From Pseudomonas sp. CFBP 13711 (GTDB taxonomy: Bacteria > Pseudomonadota > Gammaproteobacteria > Pseudomonadales > Pseudomonadaceae): 64,000 bases of DNA. Below the pieces are notes generated by a model, which was given only the letters and a program-made list of their open reading frames with translations, did not search any database and had not been told where the DNA came from. The stretch covers positions 186,001 through 250,000 of the forward strand of contig NZ_JACYVI010000006.1 in assembly GCF_014842265.1 (NCBI RefSeq), read 5' to 3'. Both the position numbers and the translations under genes were made by a program. Position 1 is the first letter of the stretch; each line of letters begins with the position of its first letter. Below, one piece after another: positions 11,459 through 23,471 of this stretch.

Positions 11459-11779
11459 GAATCTCTCCTCGGGTGAGCGCCGAAGTTCATCAGCACTCGA
11501 ACGGTGTTTGTTCTGATCTGTTAAAGATAGTGAACCTGTGATCGGATAATGTGAAGTGCTTTTTTGAGTTAACAAAAATTAACATCAGCCTGATCGGGCA
11601 CAAAAAAGCCCCGGCTGGCTGCCAAGGCTTGGGTGCACGGTTTTGGGTGGGATGTCTCTGTCAGCACGTAAATTGTGGGAGCGAGCTTGCTCGCGAAGCA
11701 GCAGGAGCATCCACCGCATCTTCAGCGGCTGAAAGACCGCTTCGCGAGCAAGCTCACTCCCACACCAGGGATGTCAGCC
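11459..11779. promoter_or_regulatory. Promoter region of the tetronate operon, with a REPIN
   Basis: About 320 bases between the regulator gene and ltnD, both on the minus strand. The ltnD-proximal part is AT-rich (11510-11585) with TTAACAAAAATTAACAT, a likely promoter or operator core. The distal part is a REPIN at 11675-11763. Confidence 0.5.
11675..11763. repeat. REPIN (inverted REP pair)
   Basis: GTGGGAGCGAGCTTGCTCGC is paired with an inverted copy ending CACTCCCAC. Same family as the repeat at 6.1 kb, found just past the 3' end of the DeoR-type gene. Confidence 0.9.
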
Positions 11780-12607
11780 TCAGGAGAGCACGACCTTACC
11801 CACTGACGCCAACATCAACTCAACACCCAGGGCGCGGATGCTGTCCGCAGCACCGTGGGCGAGGCGGTCATCGCTGATGATCGTGTCGAATTGCTCCAGG
11901 CCCGCGACCTTGTACATGCCAAAGGTGCCGTATTTCGTGCTGGTCGTCAGGAGCACCGTGCGTGACGCGGACTGCATGGCCGCTTGCTTGACCTCAACCT
12001 TCAGCGCGGAAGGCGTGGTCGTGCCGCGCTGCAGGTCCCACGAGCTGGTGGACATGAACGCCACGTCGGTTGCCAATTGCCGCAAGGTTGCGGCGGCCAG
12101 CCCGCCGACACAGGATCGGTTCGGATGATCCAGCAGCCCGCCCGTATGAATCACATCCACATGGGTCGCATCGGCGAGGGCGTTGACCACGCCGAAGTCG
12201 TTGGTCACCACCGTCATGCCCGCCAGCGCGACGATGTGCGGGACGATTTCCAGCGTGCTGGTGCCGGCGTCCAGGTACACGGTCATTTCCGGGTGCAGCA
12301 GGCTGGCGGCCAGCTTCGCCATCGCCTGTTTATGCGGCAGCTCTACCACTGCTTTGGACTGGTGACTGGGCTCGCTGTGAACCTGGCTGGCGATGCGCAC
12401 CCCGCCGGTCACCGAATAGGCGCGGCCACTTTGCTCAAGCAGCGCGATGTCGCGGCGAACGGTCATGTGTGAGCAGTCGAACATTTCCATGAGCTGATGC
12501 ACGCTCAGCACCTGATGCTTGCGCAACTGACGCAGCATCAACTCCCGACGCTGATCGGGAATCATCGGCGCTGCGCCACTGAGGGTGGCGTCTTCTTCGC
12601 TGGACAT
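11780..12607 (-). CDS. DeoR-family transcriptional regulator of the tetronate operon
   Basis: Repressor-type protein of 275 residues. The N-terminal winged helix contains LRKHQVLSVHQLMEMFDCS followed by HMTVRRDIALLEQ, the DeoR signature. The C-terminal sugar-phosphate sensor domain shows YLDAGTSTLEIVPHI and VVTNDFGVVNALAD. The ATG at 12607 was chosen because AGGAG lies just upstream; Met15 of this product is an alternative. It is transcribed in the same direction as ltnD-otnI and just upstream of it, so it probably controls that operon and responds to a phosphorylated four-carbon intermediate. That role is inferred from position. Confidence 0.86.
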   Translation of the reverse strand: MSSEEDATLSGAAPMIPDQRRELMLRQLRKHQVLSVHQLMEMFDCSHMTVRRDIALLEQSGRAYSVTGGVRIASQVHSEPSHQSKAVVELPHKQAMAKLAASLLHPEMTVYLDAGTSTLEIVPHIVALAGMTVVTNDFGVVNALADATHVDVIHTGGLLDHPNRSCVGGLAAATLRQLATDVAFMSTSSWDLQRGTTTPSALKVEVKQAAMQSASRTVLLTTSTKYGTFGMYKVAGLEQFDTIISDDRLAHGAADSIRALGVELMLASVGKVVLS

Positions 12608-12987
12608 GCAGGCTCCTGGGCAACGAGATACAGCCGACGTCGGCTGGGTGGCTGGCATCTTAGCCAATCGGGATGGCTGTGGCAGTAATGGCGAATAATC
12701 AGTGCGGCGTTACGCTCGTTTTACTGACTGAATGCGATGTTTAGTGGGACCGGCTTTAGCCGGGAAGGGGGCCGGTGTGTGCGCATCAAATTTGCGGTGT
12801 GGCGGGTGACGCCTTCCCGGCTAAAGCCGGTCCCACTATGGGGGCACGATGGCCCACTGGAGGCGTGTGATTCCTGTAACGCTTTCAGGCATGCAGGACC
12901 TGAAAGAACCTTTCGCCAGGCTGCAGTTCTTAGGCTGTAGAGGGGCATCGTTCTAATGAAGCTCAAATTCTAAAAAAGGATGTGGTT
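12608..12987. other. Divergent intergenic region with a REP pair
   Basis: About 380 bases between the divergent DeoR-type and MAPEG genes. It should hold both promoters. The middle is filled by a CCGGCTTTAGCCGG-type REP pair. Nothing else distinct is seen. Confidence 0.5.
12743..12837. repeat. REP pair of the CCGGCTTTAGCCGG type
   Basis: AGTGGGACCGGCTTTAGCC is matched by an inverted copy ending CGGTCCCACT. This is a second REP family, distinct from the GAGCTTGCTCGCGA type, and recurs at 29.4 and 53.4 kb. Confidence 0.88.
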
Positions 12988-13374
12988 ATGACCGTTGCTT
13001 TTTGGTGCGTGTTGATCGTGATTCTCTTGCCGATAGGGTGCGCTGGCATTGCCAAGTTCAGCAGCGGCAAATTCGGTGCACGGCACAATCATGATCCCCG
13101 GGACTTTCTCGACCGCCTCGAAGGTCTCCCGCGGCGCGCCCACAACGCGCAGCTCAATAGTTTTGAAGCGATTCCAGGGTTTGCCGCTGGCGTGATCATT
13201 GCCCACGTTGCCGGCGTGGCGCAGTTGGTGACGATCGACGTGCTCGCCGTGCTGTTCGTGACAAGTCGCCTGCTCTACATCATTTTCTATCTGGCGGATC
13301 TCGCGACGTTGCGCTCGCTGGCCTGGATCGTCGGGTTGGGGTTGGTGATCGCGCTGTTTGGCGTTTCAGTTTGA
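12988..13374 (+). CDS. MAPEG-family inner-membrane protein
   Basis: Small integral membrane protein of 128 residues with about four helices. It contains the MAPEG-type pattern: a first helix, then RAHNAQLNSFEAIPGFAAGVIIAH (Glu in the second helix) and SRLLYIIFYLADLATLRS in the third. The eukaryotic family includes glutathione transferases, but bacterial members of this size are mostly uncharacterised. The ATG at 12988 was chosen because AAAGGA lies seven bases upstream; a GTG two codons earlier is also possible. It stands alone between repeats. Confidence 0.82.
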   Translation: MTVAFWCVLIVILLPIGCAGIAKFSSGKFGARHNHDPRDFLDRLEGLPRRAHNAQLNSFEAIPGFAAGVIIAHVAGVAQLVTIDVLAVLFVTSRLLYIIFYLADLATLRSLAWIVGLGLVIALFGVSV

Positions 13375-13425
13375 TGGCTCAACCGTAGCTCTGACACCCT
13401 GAGATCTTGCCGCGAAAGAGACCGT

Positions 13426-13531
13426 GTGGGAGTGAGCTTGCTCACGAAGAGGCCAGTACATCCGCCAAATCTTCATCGGCGGAAATGCCGTCTTCGCGAG
13501 CGAGGTGGAGCGCCACCCCGCTCACTCCTAC
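13426..13531. repeat. Degenerate REPIN
   Basis: GTGGGAGTGAGCTTGCTCAC is followed by an interrupted inverted copy ending CTCACTCCTAC. The second arm carries an insertion relative to the other members. It lies between convergent genes. Confidence 0.8.
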
Positions 13532-13559
13532 AGATTAAGACTAAAGCGAGCCCACGTGC

Positions 13560-13979
13560 TTACTCGTCATCCTCGTCGGGCTGCACCTTCTCCAGCTTTT
13601 CCTGCTCGTCCTGCAGTTCTTTGCGCGATTCGGCCAGCTTGTCTTTACGCTTGTCGATTTTCTCCGGATCGCCCTTGCTCATGGCCTTGTTCAGGTCCGC
13701 CTGGCGACGGCTGACTTCGCGCTTGGCATCCAGCACCTTTTGCTCCTGCTGCTTGACCAGGTCGACGTCGTTGCAGTTGGCGTTCAACTCGCTCAAGGCT
13801 TTTTGCAGCCCGGCCTGTTGATTGGTATTGCCTGCGGCCTTGGCGTTTTCTATCTGAGTGCTGATGTCCTGACGCTTCGCGGCGCATCCGGACGGCTCCG
13901 GCGCTTGGTCGGCCGCAAACACGGGCGCGGCCAGAAACCCGCACGCGGTGAATGCAAAAAGGGATGACAGGAATTTCAT
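13560..13979 (-). CDS. DUF1090 (YqjC-like) periplasmic coiled-coil protein
   Basis: Exported protein of 139 residues. The signal peptide is residues 1-22 (cleavage after PVFA). The mature part begins ADQAPEPSGCAAKRQDISTQI and is mostly charged helix, with a coiled-coil-like stretch rich in Lys, Glu, Gln and Arg to the end. Two Cys (in SGCAAK and NANCND) match the conserved pair of the DUF1090 family and could form a disulfide. The family has no firmly known function. Probably transcribed alone. Confidence 0.85.
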   Translation of the reverse strand: MKFLSSLFAFTACGFLAAPVFAADQAPEPSGCAAKRQDISTQIENAKAAGNTNQQAGLQKALSELNANCNDVDLVKQQEQKVLDAKREVSRRQADLNKAMSKGDPEKIDKRKDKLAESRKELQDEQEKLEKVQPDEDDE

Positions 13980-14038
13980 GAATACTCCTTGAACACAAAT
14001 AGCCGCACGCTCGACGCAATCATGCGGCCCTAAAAATA

Positions 14039-15757
<1,719 letters not shown>

Positions 15758-15913
15758 CTAGGTTTTCCCGATGGGCGTTTCATCGCGCCGTGGTTACCGC
15801 GTTTGTCTCGCACCGATACAGCCAGCCCCTGATTCCCCGCCCAGCTGTGCCTTGAGCCGCGCGCCCACGAGTGCAAAATGATGTTTCACCCGGCTACTGG
15901 AAGAGGCATTGCC

Positions 15914-16534
15914 ATGGACCTGTCGACCCTCGCTGTATTCATCCCCGCCTGTTTCGCCCTGAACATGGCGCCGGGCCCGAACAACCTGCTCTCCATCAGC
16001 AACGCCTCACGTTATGGATTTGGCCGCGCCTGCACCGGCGGGCTAGGGCGGCTGCTGGCATTCGCGATCATGATTGCGCTGGCCGCAGCCGGGCTTACGG
16101 CAGTGCTGCATACGTCCGAGTGGCTGTTTCATACGATCAAGATTGTAGGGGCGGCGTATCTGTTCTATCTGGCGTTACAACTGTGGCGAGCGCCGTCGGA
16201 GGCCCACGATATTGAAGCGGGCGCGCGCGTTGGAGTGACGAAGCTGGCGCGCCAAGAATTTCTGGTCGCCATCGGCAATCCCAAAGCCATTCTGTTGTTC
16301 ACGGCGTTTCTGCCGCAATTCGTCGACCGTACCGCCGTGGTCACTACTCAATTCGCACAATTGGGCGCGATGTTTCTGGCGTTGGAATGTATCGCTATCG
16401 GGCTGTACTGCTGGATGGGCGTGCATGCGCGTCGGCTGTTTGCGAAGCCCAGTGGCAAGCGGGTGTTTAACCGGGTGTGTGCGGGGTTGTTGGCGAGTGC
16501 GGCGTCGTTTTTGCTGGTGGCGCGTAGGGTGTGA
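15914..16534 (+). CDS. LysE/RhtB-family amino-acid exporter
   Basis: Inner-membrane exporter of 206 residues with about six helices. It begins with the family signature PACFALNMAPGPNNLLSISNASRYG and has the central AYLFYLALQLWRAP segment and the second-half motif GNPKAILLFTAFLPQFVD. The ATG at 15914 follows an AGAGG site; the frame extends 12 codons upstream without support. Exported amino acid not predictable. It ends just before a strong terminator shared with metK. Confidence 0.9.
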   Translation: MDLSTLAVFIPACFALNMAPGPNNLLSISNASRYGFGRACTGGLGRLLAFAIMIALAAAGLTAVLHTSEWLFHTIKIVGAAYLFYLALQLWRAPSEAHDIEAGARVGVTKLARQEFLVAIGNPKAILLFTAFLPQFVDRTAVVTTQFAQLGAMFLALECIAIGLYCWMGVHARRLFAKPSGKRVFNRVCAGLLASAASFLLVARRV

Positions 16535-16555
16535 TTGTTTCCGCAGCCCGAATGC

Positions 16556-16598
16556 AAAAAGCCCCTGACGACTCACATCGCCAGGGGCTTTTATTTTT
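16556..16598. terminator. Bidirectional Rho-independent terminator
   Basis: GCCCCTG and CAGGGGC form a hairpin flanked by A-rich sequence on the left and T-rich sequence on the right, so it can serve both the LysE-type gene and metK, which converge here. Confidence 0.88.
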
Positions 16599-16634
16599 AC
16601 CGGATGCCGCTAAGCGCAATGCACCCGGCGGGTA

Positions 16635-17825
16635 TTACAAACCGGCAGCAGCGCGCAAGGCGTCGGCGCGGTCGGTTTTTTCCCAGGTGAACGTGGTGAA
16701 CGTGTCGTCGCCCACGGTCTTGGTTTGCGGCGTCCGGCCGAAGTGGCCGTAGGCTGCGGTTTCTTGGTACATCGGGTGCAGCAGGTCGAGCATGGTCGTG
16801 ATCGCGTACGGACGCAGGTCGAAGTGCTCGCGGACCAGCTGGACGATCTTGTCGTCGCTGATTTTGCCGGTGCCGAAGGTGTTCAGCGAGATCGACGTAG
16901 GCTGTGCAACGCCAATGGCGTAGGACACCTGAATCTCGCAGCGCTCGGCCAGACCGGCGGCGACGATGTTCTTGGCGACATAACGGCCAGCGTACGCAGC
17001 CGAGCGGTCGACCTTCGATGGATCTTTACCGGAGAACGCGCCGCCGCCGTGACGGGCCATGCCGCCGTAGCTGTCGACGATGATCTTGCGACCGGTCAGA
17101 CCGCAGTCACCTACCGGGCCGCCGATGATGAACTGGCCAGTCGGATTGATGTGGAACTGAGTGTCCTTGTGCAGCAGTTCAGCCGGCAGCACGTGCTTGA
17201 CGATCAGCTCCATCACGCCTTCGCGCAGATCTTTGTACGACACTTCCGGGTTGTGCTGGGTCGACAGCACAACGGCGTCGATGCCCACCACGATGCCGTT
17301 TTCATAGCGGCACGTGACCTGGGATTTCGCGTCCGGGCGCAACCACGGCAGCAGGCCGGATTTACGGGCTTCGGCCTGGCGGTGTACCAACTGGTGCGAG
17401 AACGCGATCGGCGCAGGCATCAGCTCGGCGGTTTCGTTGCTGGCGTAGCCGAACATCAGGCCCTGGTCGCCAGCGCCCTGATCTTCAGGTTTTGCGCGGT
17501 CGACACCCTGGTTGATGTCAGGGGACTGCTTGCCGATGATGTTCATCACGCTGCAGGTCGCACCATCGAAACCGACGTTGGAGCTGGTGTAGCCGATCTC
17601 GCAGATCACGTCACGAACGATCTGCTCCAGGTCGACCCACGCGGTGGTGGTGACTTCGCCGGCAACAATGGCCACACCGGTCTTGACCAGGGTTTCCACG
17701 GCGACGCGCGCCTGCTTGTCCTGGGCAATGATGGCGTCCAGCACCGCATCGGAGATCTGGTCGGCGATTTTGTCCGGATGTCCTTCAGACACGGACTCGG
17801 AGGTGAAAAGGGAGTATTCGCTCAT
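16635..17825 (-). CDS. metK: S-adenosylmethionine synthetase
   Basis: Makes S-adenosylmethionine from methionine and ATP; cytosolic tetramer. The protein is 396 residues, the normal length. It starts [23 protein letters not shown], with the ATP and metal residues of GHPDK, and contains the signatures [12 protein letters not shown] and [19 protein letters not shown]. It lies 17 bases after the ArsR-methyltransferase gene on the same strand, so the two form an operon whose regulator probably senses the methyl cycle. Confidence 0.97.
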   Translation of the reverse strand: MSEYSLFTSESVSEGHPDKIADQISDAVLDAIIAQDKQARVAVETLVKTGVAIVAGEVTTTAWVDLEQIVRDVICEIGYTSSNVGFDGATCSVMNIIGKQSPDINQGVDRAKPEDQGAGDQGLMFGYASNETAELMPAPIAFSHQLVHRQAEARKSGLLPWLRPDAKSQVTCRYENGIVVGIDAVVLSTQHNPEVSYKDLREGVMELIVKHVLPAELLHKDTQFHINPTGQFIIGGPVGDCGLTGRKIIVDSYGGMARHGGGAFSGKDPSKVDRSAAYAGRYVAKNIVAAGLAERCEIQVSYAIGVAQPTSISLNTFGTGKISDDKIVQLVREHFDLRPYAITTMLDLLHPMYQETAAYGHFGRTPQTKTVGDDTFTTFTWEKTDRADALRAAAGL

Positions 17826-17842
17826 CTCGACGGTTTTCCTGA

Positions 17843-18841
17843 TTAGTACCGATGGTGAGTGTTGCCAGCCGGTCGCTGAAAATGGCGGACCTGGATCTGG
17901 AAACCATTACGTAAGCCTATGTACAGGCTTTCCCCGGGGACCAGCCCCGCAGCGATGGCCCAACGGGCCAGATCTTCCTGTTCGAAGCCTAACCAGAGAT
18001 CGCCACAGGCCTCCTTGGCCCAGCTCTGGTCATGACTGCACAACTCTGTCACCAGCAGGCTACCGCCCGGTTGCAACAGGTTGGCCAAATGTTTGAGCGC
18101 TTCGGCGGGCGCGGCGAAATGGTGCAGCACCATATTCAAGACCACGCAGTTGCCGGAGATATTAGCGTTGGTCAGTGCATCGGCCAGTTTCAGCTCGACG
18201 TTAACCAGCGACTTCTGCGTGCAGATCTTGCGCGCCAGATCGAGCATTTCCGGGCTGTTGTCCAGGCCCGTCACCTGTCGGAAACGCCGCGCCAGATCCG
18301 GTAGAAAACCGCCATCGCCCGGCCCCACTTCTATCGCCGTGGCATCGGCGGGGAAGCTCAGCTTGTCCAGCAACGACAGCAGGCTGTCGCGGTACTGCGG
18401 CAGTCCTGCGATCAGGTCCTGCTGGGCCCGAAATTTCTCGGCAGTGCGTGCGAAGAAATCCTGACTGGCATTGGCCCGCTGGCGATGCACCAGCCCGATC
18501 CGGGTCTGTACATCATCGGGCAGGCGCAGATTATCGGCTTCTTCAAGCAGCGCTGCGTGCAGCTTGCCGCCGGTGTGTTCGGTGTGGGGCAGGGCGCGTC
18601 GATAGAAGATCGCGTTGCCTTCACGCCGCGTCGCCACCAGGTCTGCCTGAGCCAGGACCTTGAGGTGGTGGCTCATGCCGGACTGACCGATCGCAAAAAT
18701 CTGCGCCAGCTCCAGTACGCCGAAGGAATCGTTCGACAGCGCGCGCAAGACATTCAGCCGCAGCGGATCGCCGCCGGCTTTGCACAGGGCAGCCAGCTCG
18801 TCGCATTCATCATGGCTAATGGCAGGCACGCGAAGATTCAT
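17843..18841 (-). CDS. ArsR-family regulator fused to a SAM-dependent methyltransferase domain (SahR-like)
   Basis: Two-domain protein of 332 residues. The N-terminal ArsR-type winged helix (about residues 10-100) includes [25 protein letters not shown] and [18 protein letters not shown]. The C-terminal part is a class I methyltransferase with the SAM motif [19 protein letters not shown] (about 168-186) and [14 protein letters not shown]. This is the architecture of SahR, an SAH-responsive repressor of methyl-cycle genes in other proteobacteria. Here it is co-transcribed with metK, and an 11-bp-arm palindrome lies 42 bases before its start. Ligand and targets are inferred. Confidence 0.85.
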   Translation of the reverse strand: MNLRVPAISHDECDELAALCKAGGDPLRLNVLRALSNDSFGVLELAQIFAIGQSGMSHHLKVLAQADLVATRREGNAIFYRRALPHTEHTGGKLHAALLEEADNLRLPDDVQTRIGLVHRQRANASQDFFARTAEKFRAQQDLIAGLPQYRDSLLSLLDKLSFPADATAIEVGPGDGGFLPDLARRFRQVTGLDNSPEMLDLARKICTQKSLVNVELKLADALTNANISGNCVVLNMVLHHFAAPAEALKHLANLLQPGGSLLVTELCSHDQSWAKEACGDLWLGFEQEDLARWAIAAGLVPGESLYIGLRNGFQIQVRHFQRPAGNTHHRY

Positions 18842-18882
18842 AAGGCAGGCAGTCTAGTTATCGACCGGGGCTGTCGCAAGGG

Positions 18883-18906
18883 CAATATCAAAAAGTTTTG
18901 ATATTG
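18883..18906. promoter_or_regulatory. Palindromic operator between the SahR-like gene and tkt
   Basis: CAATATCAAAA and its exact complement TTTTGATATTG are separated by two bases. ATCAA half-sites of this kind are typical of ArsR-family operators. The site lies 42 bases upstream of the sahR-like start and about 190 bases from tkt, so it most likely mediates autoregulation of the sahR-metK unit. Confidence 0.7.
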
Positions 18907-19099
18907 CTCGATCAGTGGCGGCACCCCGGCGCCGTGATTCTGCCGTTTGCCGTCGCCTGTTGGGTGCGGTGTACGAAAACACGTCAGCGGCAGAGGAAAA
19001 CACCGATGGTGTGTGATCTGTCATTGCCCCCGGAGGGTGCCTGAGGGAAAATGGCCGCCTTTTTCCGGTCCCACTTTTATCTGCCCCAGGAGATCAGCG

Positions 19100-21097
19100 A
19101 TGCCAAGCCGTCGTGAGCGAGCCAATGCCATTCGTGCCCTCAGCATGGATGCCGTGCAAAAGGCCAATAGCGGCCACCCGGGTGCCCCGATGGGCATGGC
19201 GGATATCGCTGAAGTGCTTTGGCGCGATTATCTGAAGCACAACCCAGCCAATCCGATGTTTGCTGACCGCGACCGGTTCATCCTGTCCAACGGTCACGGC
19301 TCGATGCTGATCTACTCGCTGCTGCACCTGACCGGTTACGACCTGTCCATCGAAGACCTGAAAAACTTCCGTCAACTGCACAGCCGCACGCCGGGCCACC
19401 CGGAATACGGCTACACCCCGGGCGTTGAAACCACCACCGGCCCACTGGGTCAGGGTTTCGCCAACGCCGTCGGTTTTGCGGTTGCCGAGAAAACGCTGGC
19501 TGCCCAGTTCAACCGTCCAGGCCACAACATCGTCAACCACCACACCTACGTGTTCATGGGTGATGGCTGCATGATGGAAGGCATCTCCCACGAAGTCGCT
19601 TCCCTGGCCGGTACGCTGCGCCTGAACAAGCTAGTCGCGTTCTACGACGACAACGGGATTTCCATCGACGGCGAAGTCGAGGGCTGGTTCACCGACGACA
19701 CCCCGAAGCGCTTCGAGTCCTACGGCTGGCTGGTCATCCGTAACGTCGACGGCCATGACGCCGACGAGATCAAAACCGCCATCGACACCGCTCACAAGAG
19801 CGACAAGCCGACACTGATCTGCTGCAAGACCACCATCGGTTTCGGTTCGCCGAACAAGCAGGGCAAGGAAGACTGCCACGGCGCTCCGCTGGGCACTGAC
19901 GAAATCGCCCTGACCCGCGCTGCGCTGAAGTGGACCCATGGCCCGTTCGAAATTCCGGCCGACATCTACAGCGAGTGGAACGCCAAGGAAAAAGGCCTGG
20001 CCGCCGAGGCCGAATGGGATCAGCGTTTTGCTGCCTATTCCGCTGCCTTCCCGACCGAAGCCAACGAGCTGATCCGCCGCATGAGCGGTGAATTGCCTGC
20101 TGACTTCGCCGAGAAATCCGCCGCGTACGTCGCTGAAGTTAACGCCAAGGGCGAAACCATCGCCAGCCGCAAGGCCAGCCAGAACGCGTTGAGCGCCTTC
20201 GGTCCGCTGCTGCCTGAGTTCCTCGGCGGCTCGGCTGACCTGGCAGGTTCCAACCTGACCATCTGGAAAGGTTGCCGCAGCATCACCGGCGAAGACGCCA
20301 CCGGTAACTACCTGCACTACGGTGTTCGTGAGTTCGGCATGGGCGCCATCATGAACGGTATCGCCCTGCACGGCGGCTTCGTGCCGTACGGCGCGACCTT
20401 CCTGATCTTCATGGAATACGCTCGCAACGCCGTGCGCATGTCTTCTTTGATGAAGAAACGCATCATCTATGTGTTCACCCACGACTCCATCGGTCTGGGC
20501 GAAGACGGTCCGACTCACCAGCCGATCGAGCAGCTGACCAGCCTGCGCACCACGCCGAACCTGGACTGCTGGCGCCCGGCCGATGCCGTGGAATCCGCCA
20601 TCGCCTGGAAACACGCCATTGAACGTGATGACGGCCCGTCTGCGCTGATCTTCTCCCGTCAGAACCTGCAACATCAGGCCCGTGATGCCGAGCAGCTGGA
20701 AAACATCAACCGCGGTGGCTACGTGCTGCGCGACTGCAGTGGCGAGCCTGAGCTGATCCTGATCGCCACCGGTTCCGAAGTCGGCCTGGCTGTTCAGGCA
20801 TTCGACAAGCTCACCGCAGACGGCAAGAACGTGCGTGTGGTTTCCATGCCATGCACCAGCATTTTCGAAACCCAGAGCGCCGAGTACAAGCAGTCGGTTC
20901 TGCCGCTGGAAGTCAGCGCGCGTATCGCCATCGAAGCTGCTCACGCCGACTACTGGTACAAATACGTGGGCCTGGAAGGTCGCGTCATCGGCATGACCAC
21001 CTTCGGCGAGTCGGCACCTGCCAACCTGCTGTTCGAAGAGTTCGGCTTCACGCTGGAGAACGTTCTGTCCACGGCTGAAGAGCTGCTGGAAGACTAA
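19100..21097 (+). CDS. tktA: Transketolase
   Basis: Thiamine-diphosphate enzyme of the pentose phosphate pathway, transferring two-carbon units between sugar phosphates. The protein is 665 residues. It begins [32 protein letters not shown] and has the TPP motif [12 protein letters not shown] through [11 protein letters not shown], the pyrimidine-domain [18 protein letters not shown], and [20 protein letters not shown]. The ATG at 19100 follows AGGAGA; the frame continues upstream into the leader without homology. First gene of a run with epd, pgk and fba. Confidence 0.97.
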   Translation: MPSRRERANAIRALSMDAVQKANSGHPGAPMGMADIAEVLWRDYLKHNPANPMFADRDRFILSNGHGSMLIYSLLHLTGYDLSIEDLKNFRQLHSRTPGHPEYGYTPGVETTTGPLGQGFANAVGFAVAEKTLAAQFNRPGHNIVNHHTYVFMGDGCMMEGISHEVASLAGTLRLNKLVAFYDDNGISIDGEVEGWFTDDTPKRFESYGWLVIRNVDGHDADEIKTAIDTAHKSDKPTLICCKTTIGFGSPNKQGKEDCHGAPLGTDEIALTRAALKWTHGPFEIPADIYSEWNAKEKGLAAEAEWDQRFAAYSAAFPTEANELIRRMSGELPADFAEKSAAYVAEVNAKGETIASRKASQNALSAFGPLLPEFLGGSADLAGSNLTIWKGCRSITGEDATGNYLHYGVREFGMGAIMNGIALHGGFVPYGATFLIFMEYARNAVRMSSLMKKRIIYVFTHDSIGLGEDGPTHQPIEQLTSLRTTPNLDCWRPADAVESAIAWKHAIERDDGPSALIFSRQNLQHQARDAEQLENINRGGYVLRDCSGEPELILIATGSEVGLAVQAFDKLTADGKNVRVVSMPCTSIFETQSAEYKQSVLPLEVSARIAIEAAHADYWYKYVGLEGRVIGMTTFGESAPANLLFEEFGFTLENVLSTAEELLED

Positions 21098-21136
21098 GCA
21101 CCATCGTGTTGCCCTTGTAGGTGCGTGACTTGTCCT

Positions 21137-21163
21137 GCGATCTGCCTGTAACTGGCAGATCGC
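21137..21163 (+). terminator. Hairpin between tktA and epd
   Basis: GCGATCTGCC and its exact complement form a 10-bp stem with a seven-base loop. There is no U tract, so it may reduce read-through or stabilise the tkt mRNA rather than end transcription fully. Confidence 0.5.
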
Positions 21164-21217
21164 GGGAGAGCCGCGCGCCTGCAGGTTCTCTGTACCACTC
21201 AAGATGTTGAGAACCCC

Positions 21218-22264
21218 ATGCCCCAGCCACGCCCTTATAAAGTCGCCCTCAATGGTTACGGTCGTATCGGCCGCTGCGTGCTGCGCGCGCTGTGCGAGCG
21301 AGGTGCGAAGGCGGGCTTTGAAGTGGTGGCAATCAATGACCTGGCCGACATGGCCAGTCTCGAATACCTCACGCGCTTTGACTCCACACACGGCCGGTTT
21401 CCCGGCGAAGTGCGGGTCGAAGGCGATTTTCTGCACATCAACGATCACGTCATCAAAGTGTTTCGCAGCGCGACGCCGGAAGGCATCGACTGGGGCTCCC
21501 TCGACGTGGATCTGGTGCTCGAATGCTCCGGCGTCTACAACACCCGTGCTGACGGCGAGCGCTTTCTTTCAGCCCGCGCGCCACGGGTGTTGTTTTCCCA
21601 GCCCATGGCCAGTGAAGCCGACGTCGACGCCACCATCGTCTATGGCATCAATCAGGAAGCCCTGACGGGCGATGAGCGGCTGGTGTCTGCCGCGTCGTGC
21701 ACCACCAATTGCAGCGTGCCATTGCTCGACCTGCTGAACCGCGAACTGGGCCTCGAATACGTCACCATCACCACGATTCACTCGGCGATGAACGATCAGC
21801 CGGTGATCGACGCCTATCATCATGAGGATCTGCGCCGCACGCGTTCGGCTTTTCAGTCGATCATCCCGGTGTCCACTGGTCTGGCGCGCGGCATCGAGCG
21901 GCTGCTTCCGGAACTTGCCGGCCGAATTCAGGCCAAAGCAGTTCGTGTGCCGACGGTGAACGTCTCGTGCCTGGACATCACGCTGCAGGTCGCCCGTGAT
22001 ACCGATGCCGTCGAGATCAACCGCATCCTGCGCGAGGCCGCCACCCGCGGCCCGCTGAAGGGACTGCTGGCGTATACCGAATTGCCGCATGCCAGTTGCG
22101 ATTTCAACCACGACCCGCACTCGGCCATCATTGATGCCAGCCAGACGCGGGTCTCGGGCCCCAGGCTGGTGAACATCCTGGCGTGGTTCGACAACGAGTG
22201 GGGTTTTGCCAATCGCATGCTGGATGTCGCCGATCACTACCTGCACACCATTCATAAACAATAG
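21218..22264 (+). CDS. epd: Erythrose-4-phosphate dehydrogenase
   Basis: GAPDH-family NAD-dependent dehydrogenase of 348 residues that oxidises erythrose 4-phosphate to 4-phosphoerythronate for pyridoxal phosphate synthesis. The Rossmann start is [20 protein letters not shown]. The active-site motif is ASCTTNC with catalytic Cys161, and the C-terminus has [14 protein letters not shown]. Placement between tkt and pgk is the classic Epd setting, which favours Epd over glycolytic GAPDH. The ribosome binding site is weak. Confidence 0.92.
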   Translation: MPQPRPYKVALNGYGRIGRCVLRALCERGAKAGFEVVAINDLADMASLEYLTRFDSTHGRFPGEVRVEGDFLHINDHVIKVFRSATPEGIDWGSLDVDLVLECSGVYNTRADGERFLSARAPRVLFSQPMASEADVDATIVYGINQEALTGDERLVSAASCTTNCSVPLLDLLNRELGLEYVTITTIHSAMNDQPVIDAYHHEDLRRTRSAFQSIIPVSTGLARGIERLLPELAGRIQAKAVRVPTVNVSCLDITLQVARDTDAVEINRILREAATRGPLKGLLAYTELPHASCDFNHDPHSAIIDASQTRVSGPRLVNILAWFDNEWGFANRMLDVADHYLHTIHKQ

Positions 22265-22283
22265 TAAAAACAGGGAATGCCTC

Positions 22284-23447
22284 ATGACCGTGTTGAAGAT
22301 GACCGACCTCGATCTGCAAGGTAAGCGTGTACTGATCCGCGAAGACCTCAACGTTCCGGTCAAAGACGGCGTGGTGACCAGCGATGCCCGCATTCTCGCG
22401 TCGCTGCCCACCATCAAGCTGGCGCTGGAGAAAGGCGCAGCCGTCATGGTCTGCTCCCACCTGGGTCGCCCCACCGAGGGTGAGTTTTCCGCCGAGAACA
22501 GCCTCAAGCCGGTTGCTGACTACCTGAGCAAGGCGCTCGGTCGTGAAGTGCCGCTGGTCACGGAGTACCTGGACGGTGTCGACGTCAAGGCGGGCGATAT
22601 CGTGCTGTTCGAGAACGTGCGCTTCAACAAGGGCGAAAAGAAGAACGCTGACGAGCTGGCGCAGAAGTACGCCGCTTTGTGTGAAGTGTTCGTGATGGAC
22701 GCCTTCGGCACCGCCCACCGTGCGGAAGGCTCGACCCACGGCGTGGCCAAGTTCGCCAAAATCGCTGCGGCCGGTCCTTTGCTGGCAGCCGAACTGGACG
22801 CGCTGGGCAAGGCCCTTGGCAATCCGGCCCAACCAATGGCGGCCATCGTGGCCGGCTCCAAGGTCTCCACCAAACTGGACGTGCTCAACAGCCTGAGCCA
22901 GAAGTGCAATCAGCTGATCGTCGGCGGTGGCATCGCCAATACTTTCCTGGCAGCGGCAGGTCATCCGGTTGGCAAATCCTTGTACGAGCCTGACCTGCTT
23001 GAGACCGCCAAAGCCATCGCCGCCAAGGTCAGCGTGCCTTTGCCGGTGGACGTGGTGGTTGCCAAGCAATTCGCCGCCGATGCGGAAGCGACCGTCAAGC
23101 TGATCGCCGATGTGGCCGAGGACGACATGATCCTCGACATCGGTCCTCAAACAGCTGCGCACTTCGCCGAACTGCTGAAATCTTCCAAGACTATTCTCTG
23201 GAATGGCCCGGTCGGCGTATTCGAGTTCGATCAGTTCGGCGAAGGCACCAAGACGCTGGCTCATGCAATCGCTGAGAGCTCTGCTTTCTCGATCGCAGGC
23301 GGCGGCGATACGTTGGCCGCCATCGACAAATACGGTGTAGGCGACAAAATCTCCTATATCTCTACAGGCGGTGGTGCGTTCCTCGAGTTCGTCGAGGGCA
23401 AGGTTCTGCCTGCTGTGGAAGTTCTGGAACAACGCGCCAAGGCCTGA
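22284..23447 (+). CDS. pgk: Phosphoglycerate kinase
   Basis: Cytosolic enzyme of glycolysis and gluconeogenesis, exchanging phosphate between 1,3-bisphosphoglycerate and ADP. The protein is 387 residues, normal for bacterial Pgk. It has the N-terminal signature [29 protein letters not shown], and the C-terminal nucleotide region [13 protein letters not shown] with [14 protein letters not shown]. The ATG at 22284 follows CAGGGA, 20 bases after epd, so the genes are co-transcribed. Confidence 0.97.
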   Translation: MTVLKMTDLDLQGKRVLIREDLNVPVKDGVVTSDARILASLPTIKLALEKGAAVMVCSHLGRPTEGEFSAENSLKPVADYLSKALGREVPLVTEYLDGVDVKAGDIVLFENVRFNKGEKKNADELAQKYAALCEVFVMDAFGTAHRAEGSTHGVAKFAKIAAAGPLLAAELDALGKALGNPAQPMAAIVAGSKVSTKLDVLNSLSQKCNQLIVGGGIANTFLAAAGHPVGKSLYEPDLLETAKAIAAKVSVPLPVDVVVAKQFAADAEATVKLIADVAEDDMILDIGPQTAAHFAELLKSSKTILWNGPVGVFEFDQFGEGTKTLAHAIAESSAFSIAGGGDTLAAIDKYGVGDKISYISTGGGAFLEFVEGKVLPAVEVLEQRAKA

Positions 23448-23471
23448 CCGGCCAAGGTGAAGGGGAGTGAA

